Assembly (NCBI GenBank): GCA_023444095.1
Contig: JAEZRP010000022.1
Coordinates: 1 to 64,000, forward strand
Direction of reading: 5' to 3'
DNA length: 64,000 nucleotides
Source of the DNA: Bacillota bacterium
GTDB lineage: Bacteria; Bacillota; Clostridia; Christensenellales; Aristaeellaceae
Within the stretch, counting starts at the first letter, position 1; the number at the start of each line of letters is the position of its first letter. A program made the translations under genes and the position numbers. The notes under the pieces were generated by a model. The model had not been told where the DNA came from and ran no database searches. It saw nothing but the letters and a program-made list of their open reading frames with translations. Positions 15,890-25,288 of this stretch are shown here, piece by piece.

Positions 15890-16885
15890 ATGAAGGTTGT
15901 TGTGATTCAGAGGCGGACGCCCGGGAGCGTTCCCACCTACGAACAGCTGATGGAAATGTGGGAGGGCGAGTTTCGGGCGATGGGCCTTTCGGACAGCGTC
16001 ACGTTCCACAGAAACTTCACCCCGGAGACGCTGGACGAGATCGTCGGGGACGCGGACGCAGTGCTGGGCATGTGGATTCAGGACGGCGCGATCTCGGAGG
16101 AATTCCTGGACCGCCACCCAAACCTCAAATACATATCCACGTTCGCCCACGGCTTCGGCCTCTTTGACCGGGAGATGACCCGCAGACGCGGCCTCACCAT
16201 CACAAATACCGTCTACGGCGACGTAACGATCGCCCAGTACGCGATGGCGCTGCTCCTGGACATCTGCCACGACGTCTCGGCGCACGACCGCTACTATAAA
16301 TTCGAAGGCTGGAAGGAAGGCGCGCCGCCCACCTACAAGGCGCTCACCCGTCAGATTGAGCTCTATGAAAAGACGTTTGGCGTTCTGGGCCTCGGCTCCA
16401 TCGGACTCTGGGCCGCGCGCATGGCGGCGGGCTTCGGGATGAAGGTGATCGCGACCAGCCGCACCAGGAAGGTCGGGGCGGAGTACGACTTCATCGAGCA
16501 GGTGGCCCTCGACGAGCTCCTCGCGCGAAGCGACGTCATCTCCGTCCACGTGCCGATGTCCCCCGAGAGCGCGAAGATGATCGGAAGGGACGCCATCGCA
16601 AAGATGAAGGACGGCGTGATCCTCATCAACACCGCGCGCGGCGGGCTGATCGACGAGGAAGCGCTCATCGAGGCGCTCCAAAGCGGCAAGATCTACTTTG
16701 CGGGGCTCGACGTGCTGACCGGGGAGCCGCTGACCGAACGGAGCCCCCTCATGGACGTTCCCAACACCCGCATCACCCCGCACATCGCGTGGGCGCCCGA
16801 GGAAGCGCGTTACCGGGCCGTCCGGCTGGCCGCCGAGAACTTCCGGAACTGGATGGACGGCCATCCGAGCAGCGTCGTGAACTAG
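15890..16885 (+). CDS. D-isomer-specific 2-hydroxyacid dehydrogenase
   Basis: NAD(P)-dependent reduction of a 2-keto acid or oxidation of a D-2-hydroxyacid. It has 331 residues. The catalytic domain surrounds an inserted Rossmann domain with GVLGLGSIGLWAARMA. NTARGGLIDEEAL carries the catalytic Arg region, and LDVLTGEPL and TPHIAWAPEEAR give the catalytic Glu and His. The RBS GAGGGATTGA precedes the ATG. Between a PII gene and a transport operon with aminotransferases on both sides, it could reduce keto acids released by transamination. Glyoxylate/hydroxypyruvate or phosphoglycerate dehydrogenase activity is possible as well. Confidence 0.87.
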   Translation: MKVVVIQRRTPGSVPTYEQLMEMWEGEFRAMGLSDSVTFHRNFTPETLDEIVGDADAVLGMWIQDGAISEEFLDRHPNLKYISTFAHGFGLFDREMTRRRGLTITNTVYGDVTIAQYAMALLLDICHDVSAHDRYYKFEGWKEGAPPTYKALTRQIELYEKTFGVLGLGSIGLWAARMAAGFGMKVIATSRTRKVGAEYDFIEQVALDELLARSDVISVHVPMSPESAKMIGRDAIAKMKDGVILINTARGGLIDEEALIEALQSGKIYFAGLDVLTGEPLTERSPLMDVPNTRITPHIAWAPEEARYRAVRLAAENFRNWMDGHPSSVVN

Positions 16886-16904
16886 AGCAAGGGAGGCTTT
16901 CCAC

Positions 16905-18317
16905 TTGGAGCGAGCGGAGCGGATGGGCAGCGAAAGGCTCTTTTCCCTGATGGTTCGGATGGCGCTGCCGGGCCTCGTCAGCTCGATGACCACTTTTTTC
17001 TATACGGCCATCAACCGAAAGCTCCTCGGCGACTTTTCAGGCACCGACGCGCTGGCCGCGGTCGGGGTGTTGAGCCCCGTCAACAACATCATCGTCGCAC
17101 TCACCCTGTTTATCACCGTCGGCGGGGCGGCACTCCTGGCCCTCAACATGGGCCGCCGCGACTGGGACAGGGCGAACGTCCTCTTCACCAACATCGTCTG
17201 CCAGATCGTACTCATGGGCGGGTTTCTGAGTCTCCTTTTCATGCTCATGCCGGGGACGCTCGTCCGCATGTGCGGCGCGGCGGAGGCGACGGCCATGTAC
17301 CCGCTCGCGGTCCAGTACCTTCGCATCATCGCCCTCGGCCAGACTCCCAACATGGTGAACGTCGGGCTCGCGGCGGTGATCCGCTCGGAAGGCAACGCGC
17401 GTTACTCCCTCTTCGCAAACGTGATCGGCGCGATTCTCAACCTGATCGTCGGCTACTGGCTGGTGGCGCGCCTCGGCTGGGGCATCCGGGGCGCGGCGAT
17501 CGCGACGGTGATCGGCCAGACATCCGGCGCGGTGTTCAGCGCGGCGTACTTCCTCAGAAGGTCGAGCGCGCTGAGGTGGCGCGGCTTCGGCGTCGTGAAG
17601 CTGACCGAAATGCTGCTCATCTCGAAAAGCGGGGTCGCACCCGCGATCTTTCAGGCGCTGGGATTCACGACCAACCTGATCGTCAATCGCTCGCTTCAAT
17701 CCTACGGCGGCGGCGAACTGGCGATCGCCGGAATGAGCCTCGTCGTCATGGTGGATCAGCTCGTGGTGTTCCTGGGTTCCGGCATCAACCAGGCGGCGTC
17801 GCCCGTCATCAGTTTCAACTACGGAAGCCGCCTGTACGGGCGGGTCAGAGCCGCCTCGTATCTCTCGCAGGCGATGACGTTCGGGATCGCCCTCGCCGTC
17901 TACCTGCCCGCGATGATCGCACCCCAGTTCGTTCTTCCCCTGTTTGGGGGATCGGAGGCCGAGCTCCTCGCGTTCGGATCGACGGCGATGCGCGCGGCGA
18001 AGCCCCTCCTCCTCTTTACCGGATACCAGATGCTCGTATCGATGTATTTCTCGGCGATCGGGCGTCCGGAGATCGCGACCGTCGTATCCCTTCTTCGAAA
18101 CGGCATCTTCCTCATTCCGGCGCTTTTCATCCTGCCGCGTGAGTTTGGGCTGATGGGGGTTCTGTACGCAAACCCGGTGTCCGACGGACTTTCGCTTATC
18201 GCGGTGACGGCGCTGTACGTCCGGGAAATGAGACTGCTTGGAACCCTCGCAGACGGAGCCCCCGCGCCACGGCGGACACTCAGACTCCGGGCGCGCGGAC
18301 TCGAAGCCTCCGAGTAA
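16905..18317 (+). CDS. MATE-family multidrug/metabolite exporter
   Basis: Integral membrane exporter with about 12 transmembrane helices in two six-helix bundles, 470 residues. The MATE pattern is seen in ALPGLVSSMTTFFYTAINRKLLGDF (helix 1), AAVGVLSPVNNII (helix 2) and the second-half GGELAIAGMSLVVMVDQLV and GINQAASPVISFNYGS. I take a TTG start at 16905 because GGGAGG lies 8 bases upstream; ATG 16923 is the alternative and would remove six residues. It sits between the dehydrogenase and the ABC transporter genes, so it may export a product of the island rather than a drug. Confidence 0.85.
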   Translation: MERAERMGSERLFSLMVRMALPGLVSSMTTFFYTAINRKLLGDFSGTDALAAVGVLSPVNNIIVALTLFITVGGAALLALNMGRRDWDRANVLFTNIVCQIVLMGGFLSLLFMLMPGTLVRMCGAAEATAMYPLAVQYLRIIALGQTPNMVNVGLAAVIRSEGNARYSLFANVIGAILNLIVGYWLVARLGWGIRGAAIATVIGQTSGAVFSAAYFLRRSSALRWRGFGVVKLTEMLLISKSGVAPAIFQALGFTTNLIVNRSLQSYGGGELAIAGMSLVVMVDQLVVFLGSGINQAASPVISFNYGSRLYGRVRAASYLSQAMTFGIALAVYLPAMIAPQFVLPLFGGSEAELLAFGSTAMRAAKPLLLFTGYQMLVSMYFSAIGRPEIATVVSLLRNGIFLIPALFILPREFGLMGVLYANPVSDGLSLIAVTALYVREMRLLGTLADGAPAPRRTLRLRARGLEASE

Positions 18318-18347
18318 ACGAATAAAACGAATATCACCCCTTCAGCA

Positions 18348-18379
18348 AAGGCGCTGGACCCGCAAGGGTTCGGCGCCTT
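18348..18379 (+). promoter_or_regulatory. Intercistronic hairpin with GCAA tetraloop
   Basis: A 14-bp uninterrupted stem (AAGGCGC-T-GGACCC with GGGTTC-G-GCGCCTT, including wobble pairs) closes on a GCAA tetraloop, 29 bases before the oppB start. No U-run follows. It may stabilise the transporter mRNA or attenuate read-through from the MATE gene. Confidence 0.5.
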
Positions 18380-18407
18380 CGCGCAGAATGGCGGGAGGAG
18401 AAAGCGG

Positions 18408-19322
18408 ATGCTCAAGTACATCATCAAGCGGATCCTGATCGGCCTTGTCACGATGTTCGTCCTGATCGCGGTCACGTTCTTCCTCGTCCGACTGATGCCG
18501 GGCAGTCCCTTCGAGGCGGAGAACGTGTCAAAGACGATGATCCAGAAACTCGAAAAGGAGTACGGGCTGGACCAGCCGCTCTTTCGGCAGTTCGTCAACT
18601 ACATCGACAAGGTCTGTCACGGGGATCTTGGCATCTCGTACAAAAAGAGCGTGGCTGTCTCGGAGCTCATCGCGCGCGGCATGCCCGCGACCATGAAGAT
18701 CGGCATGCTCGCCTTCGCGCTCGCGGCGATCCTCGGCATCCTCCTCGGCATCTGGCAGGCAAACAGCAAGAGCGGTCTCGTCCGGACGATGCTTCTTTCG
18801 TACACCACGCTCGGCGTGAGCCTCCCCGGCTTCATCATCGCGATCATGCTGATCCTGGTATTCGGCATCTGGCTGCAGGCGGTGCCCATCGTGGGGCTTA
18901 CGAGCCCGAAGCACTACATTCTCCCCGTGCTCGCGCAGATGTTCGGCCCCGTGGCGACGATCTCCCGGCTTGTCAAGAGCACCTACTCAGAGGCCATGCA
19001 GATGGATTACGTGACCCTCGCCCGCGCGAAGGGGCTCTCGAAGTCGACGGTCATGGTGCGGCACATCCTCAAAAACGCCATGCTGCCCGTCATCACCTAC
19101 TTTGGGCCCTCGATCGCGTTCCTTCTGACCGGCTCGTTCGTCGTCGAGACGCTGTTCTCGATCCCGGGCATTGGGCGCGAATTCGTCAACGCCATCTCAA
19201 ACCGCGACTACACGCTGGTGCTGGGGCTCTCAATCTTCATCGGCGGGGTCATCATCATCGCGAACCTCGCGGTGGACATCGTCTGCTCGATCGTCGATCC
19301 GCGAATTCGGTTTACCGACTAA
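18408..19322 (+). CDS. Peptide/nickel-type ABC transporter permease, OppB/DppB-like
   Basis: First membrane subunit of a peptide-type importer, 304 residues, six predicted transmembrane helices. It starts with the OppB/DppB-typical MLKYIIKRILIGLVTMFVL helix and LVRLMPGSPF. The EAA coupling loop is AMQMDYVTLARAKGLSKSTVM near residue 200. RBS GGGAGGAGA precedes the ATG. It is followed 23 bases later by the second permease. Homologues carry di- and oligopeptides, nickel or opines, so the substrate is uncertain. Confidence 0.92.
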   Translation: MLKYIIKRILIGLVTMFVLIAVTFFLVRLMPGSPFEAENVSKTMIQKLEKEYGLDQPLFRQFVNYIDKVCHGDLGISYKKSVAVSELIARGMPATMKIGMLAFALAAILGILLGIWQANSKSGLVRTMLLSYTTLGVSLPGFIIAIMLILVFGIWLQAVPIVGLTSPKHYILPVLAQMFGPVATISRLVKSTYSEAMQMDYVTLARAKGLSKSTVMVRHILKNAMLPVITYFGPSIAFLLTGSFVVETLFSIPGIGREFVNAISNRDYTLVLGLSIFIGGVIIIANLAVDIVCSIVDPRIRFTD

Positions 19323-19345
19323 CCGAGAATCAATGGAGGTGCGCC

Positions 19346-20338
19346 ATGGACATCACAAAGACCATCCCCGGAATCCGCAAGGCGAGCGTGGCATCCGCCC
19401 CGGCGCTCAGGACGACGAGCGTGCCCGCGCGCACCGCGCGCGAATGGTTCTCCCCCATCGATCCCTCCGAGCAGAACAGCGAATTCATTGCCATGGAGTC
19501 CCACTCGTTTCTCTATGAGGCGTGGGGCAGGCTGCGCAGAAACGGGGGCGCGATGTTTGGTCTCACGGTGATGATCTTTTTCATCCTCCTGGCGATCTTT
19601 GGCCCCGTCCTCTCCCCCTACACCTACGATCACCAGGACCCCTCGATCATCAACGTCGCCCCGGGCCTCAAACACCTCCTCGGAACCGACAAGTTCGGGC
19701 GCGACATCTTTACGCGCCTCTGCTACGGCGCCCGGATCAGCCTGTTCGTCGGATTCGTGAGCGCCTTGATCAACCTCGTGATCGGAGTCATCTACGGCGG
19801 CGTCTCGGGCTACGCGGGCGGCAAGGCGGACATGGTGATGATGCGCGTGGTCGACATCATCTACGCGGTACCCTCGATGCTCTACGTCATCCTCATCATG
19901 ATGGCTCTGGGCGCGAACACCAGAAGCATCTTGATCGGCCTGTGCATTCCCGGCTGGATCGGCATGTCGCGCCAGGTGCGCGGGCAGATCATATCGCTCA
20001 AGGAGCAGGAGTTCTCGACGGCCGCAAAGGTGCTGGGTGCGTCGAACGCGCGCATCCTCTTCAAGCACCTCGTCATCAACGCCATCGGCCCCATCATCGT
20101 GCAGCTCACCTTCCTCGTCCCGCAGGCGATCTTCATGGAGGCGTTTTTGAGCTTCGTGGGCGTCGGAATCTCGGCCCCCATGGCGAGTTGGGGCTCCATG
20201 GCGCAGGACGCGCGGCAGATTATCCTTCTCTACCCCAACCAGATGCTCTGGCCGACGCTGGCAATCTCGCTCACCATCTTCTCGCTCAACTTCCTCGGCG
20301 AGGGCATCGGCGACGCGCTCAACCCCAAGAAAAAGTAG
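19346..20338 (+). CDS. Peptide/nickel-type ABC transporter permease, OppC/DppC-like
   Basis: Second membrane subunit, 330 residues. It has a cytosolic N-terminus of about 60 residues, then the OppC signature helix MFGLTVMIFFILLAIFGP, LLGTDKFGRDIFTRLCYGAR, and the EAA loop FSTAAKVLGASNARILFKH. The C-terminal LNFLGEGIGDALNPKKK is typical of the family. RBS TGGAGG lies upstream of the ATG. It forms a heterodimer with the preceding permease. Confidence 0.92.
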   Translation: MDITKTIPGIRKASVASAPALRTTSVPARTAREWFSPIDPSEQNSEFIAMESHSFLYEAWGRLRRNGGAMFGLTVMIFFILLAIFGPVLSPYTYDHQDPSIINVAPGLKHLLGTDKFGRDIFTRLCYGARISLFVGFVSALINLVIGVIYGGVSGYAGGKADMVMMRVVDIIYAVPSMLYVILIMMALGANTRSILIGLCIPGWIGMSRQVRGQIISLKEQEFSTAAKVLGASNARILFKHLVINAIGPIIVQLTFLVPQAIFMEAFLSFVGVGISAPMASWGSMAQDARQIILLYPNQMLWPTLAISLTIFSLNFLGEGIGDALNPKKK

Positions 20339-20352
20339 CGGGAGGTTCGGCA

Positions 20353-21396
20353 ATGGCGCTTCTTGAAATCCGCAATCTGACGACGCAGTTCAGGACCAAA
20401 AACGGCATCGTGAACGCGCTGCGGGACGTGTCCTACACGGTCGAGGCCGGGCAGGTGTTCGGCGTCGTGGGCGAGTCCGGCTCGGGAAAGAGCGTGAGCA
20501 TGCTGACCCTTATGGGCCTTCTGGCCGAAAACAGCGTGATCCCGCAGGGCAGAATCACCTTCGAGGACAGGGATATCTCCCCCGCGAACCTCGACACCCG
20601 AAAAAAGAAGGACGCATACGAGGCGAAGATGCGCGCGATCCGGGGAAACGACATCTCCATGATCTTTCAGGACCCGATGACGTTTCTCAACCCCATCCTC
20701 AAGATCGGCACGCAGATGACGGAGGGCATCCTCTCCCACGAGAAGATCTCAAAGCGCGAGGCGCGCGCACGGGCGATCGAGCTCATGCGGGAGGTCGGCA
20801 TCCCCGCGCCGGAGAAGCGGCTCGACCAGTACCCGTTCGAGTTTTCAGGCGGCATGCGCCAGCGGATCATCATCGCGATCGCGCTCGCCTGCCACCCCAA
20901 GCTCATCATCGCCGACGAGCCGACGACCGCGCTCGACGTGACCGTGCAGGCGCAGATATTGGAGCTCATCAAAGGGATCACAAAGGACACGGGCGCGGCG
21001 GTCATCATGATCACCCACGATCTGGGCGTCGTCGCGACCCTGTGCGATCGGATCGCCATCATGTACGCGGGCGAGATCGTGGAGGAGGGAACGACCGACG
21101 AAATCTTCTACGGGCCCAGGCATCCCTACACGCTGGGGCTTCTCGGCAGCATCCACAACTCCGAAAAGGATGACAGCGAGCCGCTCGTGCCCATCCCCGG
21201 CACGCCGCCCGACCTCACCAAGCTTCCGCCCGGCTGCGCGTTCACCGCAAGGTGCAAAAGCGCCATGCACATCTGTCAACTCCAGCACCCGCCGGAGACG
21301 ACTATCTCCCCCGGCCACCGATGCGCTTGCTGGCTCCATTCCATGGACGAATCGCTCATCGAACTTCCGATCCTCGGAAGGGAGGGAAAAGAATGA
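20353..21396 (+). CDS. Peptide-type ABC transporter ATPase, OppD/DppD-like
   Basis: One of two ATPase subunits, 347 residues. Walker A GESGSGKS, Q-loop MIFQDPMTFLNP, signature FSGGMRQR, Walker B LIIADEPTTALD and H-loop ITHDLG are all present. The C-terminal extension has the Cys cluster GCAFTARCKSAMHIC typical of OppD/DppD proteins, which bind an iron-sulfur cluster in some homologues. The true start is ATG 20353 after GGGAGG; an open frame continuing further upstream overlaps the permease gene and is a shadow. Confidence 0.93.
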   Translation: MALLEIRNLTTQFRTKNGIVNALRDVSYTVEAGQVFGVVGESGSGKSVSMLTLMGLLAENSVIPQGRITFEDRDISPANLDTRKKKDAYEAKMRAIRGNDISMIFQDPMTFLNPILKIGTQMTEGILSHEKISKREARARAIELMREVGIPAPEKRLDQYPFEFSGGMRQRIIIAIALACHPKLIIADEPTTALDVTVQAQILELIKGITKDTGAAVIMITHDLGVVATLCDRIAIMYAGEIVEEGTTDEIFYGPRHPYTLGLLGSIHNSEKDDSEPLVPIPGTPPDLTKLPPGCAFTARCKSAMHICQLQHPPETTISPGHRCACWLHSMDESLIELPILGREGKE

Positions 21397-22424
21397 CGCC
21401 GCTCATCGAGGCGAAGGGCCTCTCCAAGTATTTCACCCTCAGGCGCGGGCTCAAGTCCACGCAGGTCGTGAAGGCAGTCGATAACGTATCCTTCGAAATT
21501 GGGCGGGGCGAAACGCTGGGGCTGGTCGGGGAGTCCGGCTGCGGAAAGTCGAGCCTGGGGCGCACCATCATGCGCGTCTACGAGCCGACGAACGGCACGA
21601 TCTCCTACGACGGACAGGACATGTCCCACCTCCCGTCGCGCAAGCTCCTCCCCTTCCGGCGCAAAATGCAGATGATCTTTCAGGACCCCTACGCCTCCCT
21701 CAACCCCCGGTTCACGGTGGGCGAGATCATCGGAGAGGGCATGCTCATCCACAGGACCGCCACCTCCAAAGAGCGCGACCGGCGCGTGCAGGAACTCCTC
21801 GAGACGGTCGGCCTCAAGCCCGACCACATCAGGCGGTACCCCCACGAGTTCTCGGGCGGCCAGCGTCAGCGCATCTGCATCGCGCGCACGTTGGCGCTCG
21901 GTCCGGAGTTCATCGTGTGCGACGAGCCGATCTCGGCACTCGACGTCTCGATTCAGGCGCAGGTTATCAACCTCCTCGAGCGTATCCAGAAGGAGCGCGG
22001 GATCAGCTACCTGTTCATCGCGCACGACCTCGGGATGGTAAAGCACATCTCGCATCGGATCGGCGTCATGTACCTGGGCCGAATGGTAGAGATGGGGCCC
22101 GCGAACGAGATCTATCGCCGCTCTTTCCATCCCTACACGCGCGCGCTCCTCTCGGCGGAGCCGGTGCCCGATCCAAGGACGGCGCGCACGAAGAAACGAA
22201 TCCTTCTGGAAGAAGAAATCCCAAGTCCCCTCAATCCCCCCAGGGGCTGTCCCTTTGAGAAGAGGTGCCGGTACGCCATGGAGGAATGCTCCGTCGCGAT
22301 GCCGACCAGCTACGAATTCGGGGACAGGAAGGTTGCGTGCTTCTTGTACGCACCGCGGCGTTTGAAGCAGCGGGGTACGATGAGCATAGATACTCTGGCG
22401 GCGAAGGGAGTGATGCCGGGTTGA
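21393..22424 (+). CDS. Peptide-type ABC transporter ATPase, OppF/DppF-like
   Basis: Second ATPase subunit, 343 residues. It has Walker A GESGCGKSSL, IFQDPYASLNPR, FSGGQRQR, CDEPISALD and IAHDLGMVKHIS, then the Cys motif GCPFEKRCRYAMEEC. The start at 21393 overlaps the preceding TGA as ATGA, with GGAGGGAAAAG as RBS. The region past residue 320 is a basic tail. It is co-translated with the OppD-like subunit. Confidence 0.93.
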   Translation: MTPLIEAKGLSKYFTLRRGLKSTQVVKAVDNVSFEIGRGETLGLVGESGCGKSSLGRTIMRVYEPTNGTISYDGQDMSHLPSRKLLPFRRKMQMIFQDPYASLNPRFTVGEIIGEGMLIHRTATSKERDRRVQELLETVGLKPDHIRRYPHEFSGGQRQRICIARTLALGPEFIVCDEPISALDVSIQAQVINLLERIQKERGISYLFIAHDLGMVKHISHRIGVMYLGRMVEMGPANEIYRRSFHPYTRALLSAEPVPDPRTARTKKRILLEEEIPSPLNPPRGCPFEKRCRYAMEECSVAMPTSYEFGDRKVACFLYAPRRLKQRGTMSIDTLAAKGVMPG

Positions 22425-22492
22425 CGGACGAAACCGCGCAGGACCGGCAGAACCCAAACCGAAACCGGACGAAAAAACAGGAGGGTGCAATC

Positions 22493-24097
22493 ATGAAAAA
22501 GGCCTGGCGTTTTCTGACTCTGGCACTGGCGCTCGCGATGACAATCGGCGCGTTCACCGTCGCGCACGCGGACGAGGTTAAAAAATCGATCACCATCGCC
22601 GTGGCGGCCGAATCCGGCACGCTGGACCCGGCGGGCATCTCCTCGACCCACTACTGGAACTACTCCTCCCTCGCGCTCGCGCCCCTGGTCGAGCTCGCGC
22701 CCGACGGTTCCTACGATTATATCACCGCCGAGAGCTGCGACATCAACGAGGACATGACCGTGTTCACCTTCCACATCCGCCCCGAGGCAAAGTGGTCGGA
22801 CGGCTCCGACTGCACGAGCTACGACTATCTCAACACCATCACCCGCGCGCTCGACCCCGCGTGCGGCTCCGGCTACTCCGACATGCTCTTTGTCATAAAG
22901 GGCGCCGAGGAGATCTACGACGGCTCCGCGGACATCTCCGCGCTCGGCGTCGCGACCCCGGACGCCAAGACCATCGCCTTCTCGCTGACCGCCCCCTGCC
23001 CGTACTTCCTCGACCTGTTCTCCCTGCCGGTCTACATGCCGTCTTCGACCGCCTATGCAACCGAGACAAACGGCGACTGGTGCTTCGATCCGGCGACGAG
23101 CCTTTCGAACAGCGCGTTCTTCATGGCCGAGTACGTGCCCGAGCAGTACATCCTCATGAAAAAGAACCCCTACTTCGTGCAGGCCGACCGCGTCTCTCTC
23201 GACGAGATCAAGCTTCTGTGCATCGCGGACACCCAGTCCACCATCTACGCCTATAAGACCGGCGAGGTCGATTTCGCGTCCGCCGACTACACCATCCTGA
23301 GCGAGTACGAGGGCAAGGCCGACCTCCAGATGACCCCGTCCATCACCACCTGGTATACCCTTCTCAACTGGGACGTCGAGCCCCTGAACGACGTGCGCGT
23401 CCGCGAGGCGCTCGTGATCGGCATCGACCGCGCGGCCATCTGCGCGTCCGCCGGCACCGACACCGAGCCCACCACCTTCTTCGTCGCGAAGTACCTCGTT
23501 TCGAAGGCCTCCGGCAAGTACTGGGGCGACGAGGTCGACCCGCTCTTCGAGGAGAACGTCGCGCGCGCGCAGGAGCTTCTCGCCGAAGCGGGATATCCGA
23601 ACGGCGAGGGCTTCCCGGAGCTGACCTTCAAGTACCCGAACCTTGAGATCGAGGCGGCGATCGCGCAGTCCCTGCAGGCGCAGTGGAAGGAGAACCTTGG
23701 CATCACCGTGAACCTCGAGGCGCAGGAATATCAGGTCAACATCTCCGACCGCCGCAACCGCGACTTCGACATCTGCCGCATGCGCTGGACGGCTGACTTC
23801 GCCGATCCGACCACGTATCTCTCCATGTACATGGATAACGCCGCCTACAACGACAACAATGCCGCGTCCGTCAAGTATAACGAGCTGATGGCGCAGGCGA
23901 ACGTCGAGACGGACATGGCGACGCGCTTCCAGCTGCTCCACGACGCCGAGACGGCCCTCATCGGCGAGGACTTCGCCTTCATCCCGATCCTTGCGAAGCA
24001 GAACATCTACCTCATCAACCCCAAGATCTCAAACTTCGTGGTCGACCCGAGCCGCAACAGCTATCGCTGGAAATACTTCGACCTCGCGGCGGAGTGA
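22493..24097 (+). CDS. Peptide-type ABC transporter substrate-binding protein, OppA/DppA family
   Basis: Extracytoplasmic binding protein, 534 residues, of the SBP_bac_5 family. The signal peptide MKKAWRFLTLALALAMTIG ends in an AHA-D type signal peptidase I site. There is no lipobox Cys, which is unusual for a single-membrane Firmicute because nothing would tether the protein. Family marks are AVAAESGTLDPAG near the mature start, PEAKWSDGSDCTSYDYLNTI and VREALVIGIDRAAIC. RBS GGAGG precedes the ATG. It would deliver substrate to the four preceding transporter subunits. The DRRNRDFDICRMRWTADFADP segment is typical of peptide binders, but the ligand cannot be read. Confidence 0.92.
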   Translation: MKKAWRFLTLALALAMTIGAFTVAHADEVKKSITIAVAAESGTLDPAGISSTHYWNYSSLALAPLVELAPDGSYDYITAESCDINEDMTVFTFHIRPEAKWSDGSDCTSYDYLNTITRALDPACGSGYSDMLFVIKGAEEIYDGSADISALGVATPDAKTIAFSLTAPCPYFLDLFSLPVYMPSSTAYATETNGDWCFDPATSLSNSAFFMAEYVPEQYILMKKNPYFVQADRVSLDEIKLLCIADTQSTIYAYKTGEVDFASADYTILSEYEGKADLQMTPSITTWYTLLNWDVEPLNDVRVREALVIGIDRAAICASAGTDTEPTTFFVAKYLVSKASGKYWGDEVDPLFEENVARAQELLAEAGYPNGEGFPELTFKYPNLEIEAAIAQSLQAQWKENLGITVNLEAQEYQVNISDRRNRDFDICRMRWTADFADPTTYLSMYMDNAAYNDNNAASVKYNELMAQANVETDMATRFQLLHDAETALIGEDFAFIPILAKQNIYLINPKISNFVVDPSRNSYRWKYFDLAAE

Positions 24098-24163
24098 TTC
24101 GATCCGCCGAAATCAGGCCGCGCGCGGCGCATCCCGTCGCGCACGGCCCAAAGGAGCATGCGT

Positions 24164-25288
24164 ATGGACTATGAATGCCTCATGAAGCCGGCACTCAGGG
24201 AGATGCCGCTGTTTCGCCCGATGACGAACCCCCGTGACGTGACCGCGCGCTACGGGATCGACAGCGTCGTCCGCATGGGCGCGAACGAGAACCCATTCGG
24301 CCCTTCGCCCAAGGCGATGGAGGCGATGCGCTCCGCGATGGCCTCCGCGTTCCAGTATCCCGACCGACAGGCGGAGCTCACGCAGGCGATCGCGGCCAGG
24401 TACGGCGTCGCGCCCGAGAGCGTGGTGCTCTCGGGCGGCGCGACGGGCGTCATCAACCTCCTCGGGGATGTGTTCATCGGCCCGTGCGACGAGGTGGTGA
24501 TGAGCTCCGTCCCCTACCAGCAGTACCCGATGCTCGTCAAGCGCAACGGTGCGACGCCGGTACAGGTCCCCGTGTTTGACGATCTGAGCCAGAATCTCGA
24601 GGGGATGCTTGCGGCGGTCACAAACCGAACGAAGCTCCTCATGGTCTGCAACCCCGGCAACCCCACGAGCATCGCGGAAAACAGCGACCGGCTCGAGGCT
24701 TTTATCCGGCGCGTGCCGGAGCACGTGCTCGTCATGATCGACGAGGCGTACCTTGATTTCGTGGACGACCCGGAAAAGAGCCGCTCGATGATGGGCCTCG
24801 TCGCCGAAATTCCGAACCTCGTGGTCGTGCGCACCTTCTCGAAACTCTACGCGATGGCGGGGATGCGCGTGGGCTTCATGGTCGCGAGCCCGTCGGTCGT
24901 AACCTGCGTCTCGCGCGGCGGAACCGTCGGAAATGTGAACCAGCTGGGGCTCGCGGCGGCAACGGCGGCGCTCTCCGACCTCGAGCACGAGAGGTTCGTC
25001 CTCGAAGGCATTCGCGCGGGAAAAAGGTACCTCACCTCCGTCCTCGAGGGCTGCGGGTTCAAGGTATACCCGTCCGGCACGAACTTTCTCTACTTCGACA
25101 CGGGGCTCGACGTCGACGGCATGCTGACGGAACTTCTCAAGCGCGGCATCATTATCCGGAACTTCGCCTTCAACCGCGTGAGCATCGGAACCCCCGCGCA
25201 GAACGAGCGCTTCGCCCACGCCATCCTTGAAATCGCCAAATCCGGCGCGCTCGCGCCGCGCGCGGAAATGGCGGTGGCGAGGGCATGA
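24164..25288 (+). CDS. HisC-like PLP-dependent aminotransferase
   Basis: Class II aminotransferase of the histidinol-phosphate aminotransferase type, 374 residues. It shows MGANENPFGPSPKAMEAM near the N-terminus, GGATGVINLL (PLP phosphate), CNPGNPTS, DEAYLDF and TFSKLYAMAGMRVGF with the Schiff-base Lys. ATG 24164 is chosen over ATG 24158 because AAGGAG (24151-24156) is 7 bases from it. It lies between a transporter binding protein and a PII gene and away from any his genes, so a role in breaking down the imported compound is likelier than histidine synthesis. Confidence 0.85.
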   Translation: MDYECLMKPALREMPLFRPMTNPRDVTARYGIDSVVRMGANENPFGPSPKAMEAMRSAMASAFQYPDRQAELTQAIAARYGVAPESVVLSGGATGVINLLGDVFIGPCDEVVMSSVPYQQYPMLVKRNGATPVQVPVFDDLSQNLEGMLAAVTNRTKLLMVCNPGNPTSIAENSDRLEAFIRRVPEHVLVMIDEAYLDFVDDPEKSRSMMGLVAEIPNLVVVRTFSKLYAMAGMRVGFMVASPSVVTCVSRGGTVGNVNQLGLAAATAALSDLEHERFVLEGIRAGKRYLTSVLEGCGFKVYPSGTNFLYFDTGLDVDGMLTELLKRGIIIRNFAFNRVSIGTPAQNERFAHAILEIAKSGALAPRAEMAVARA

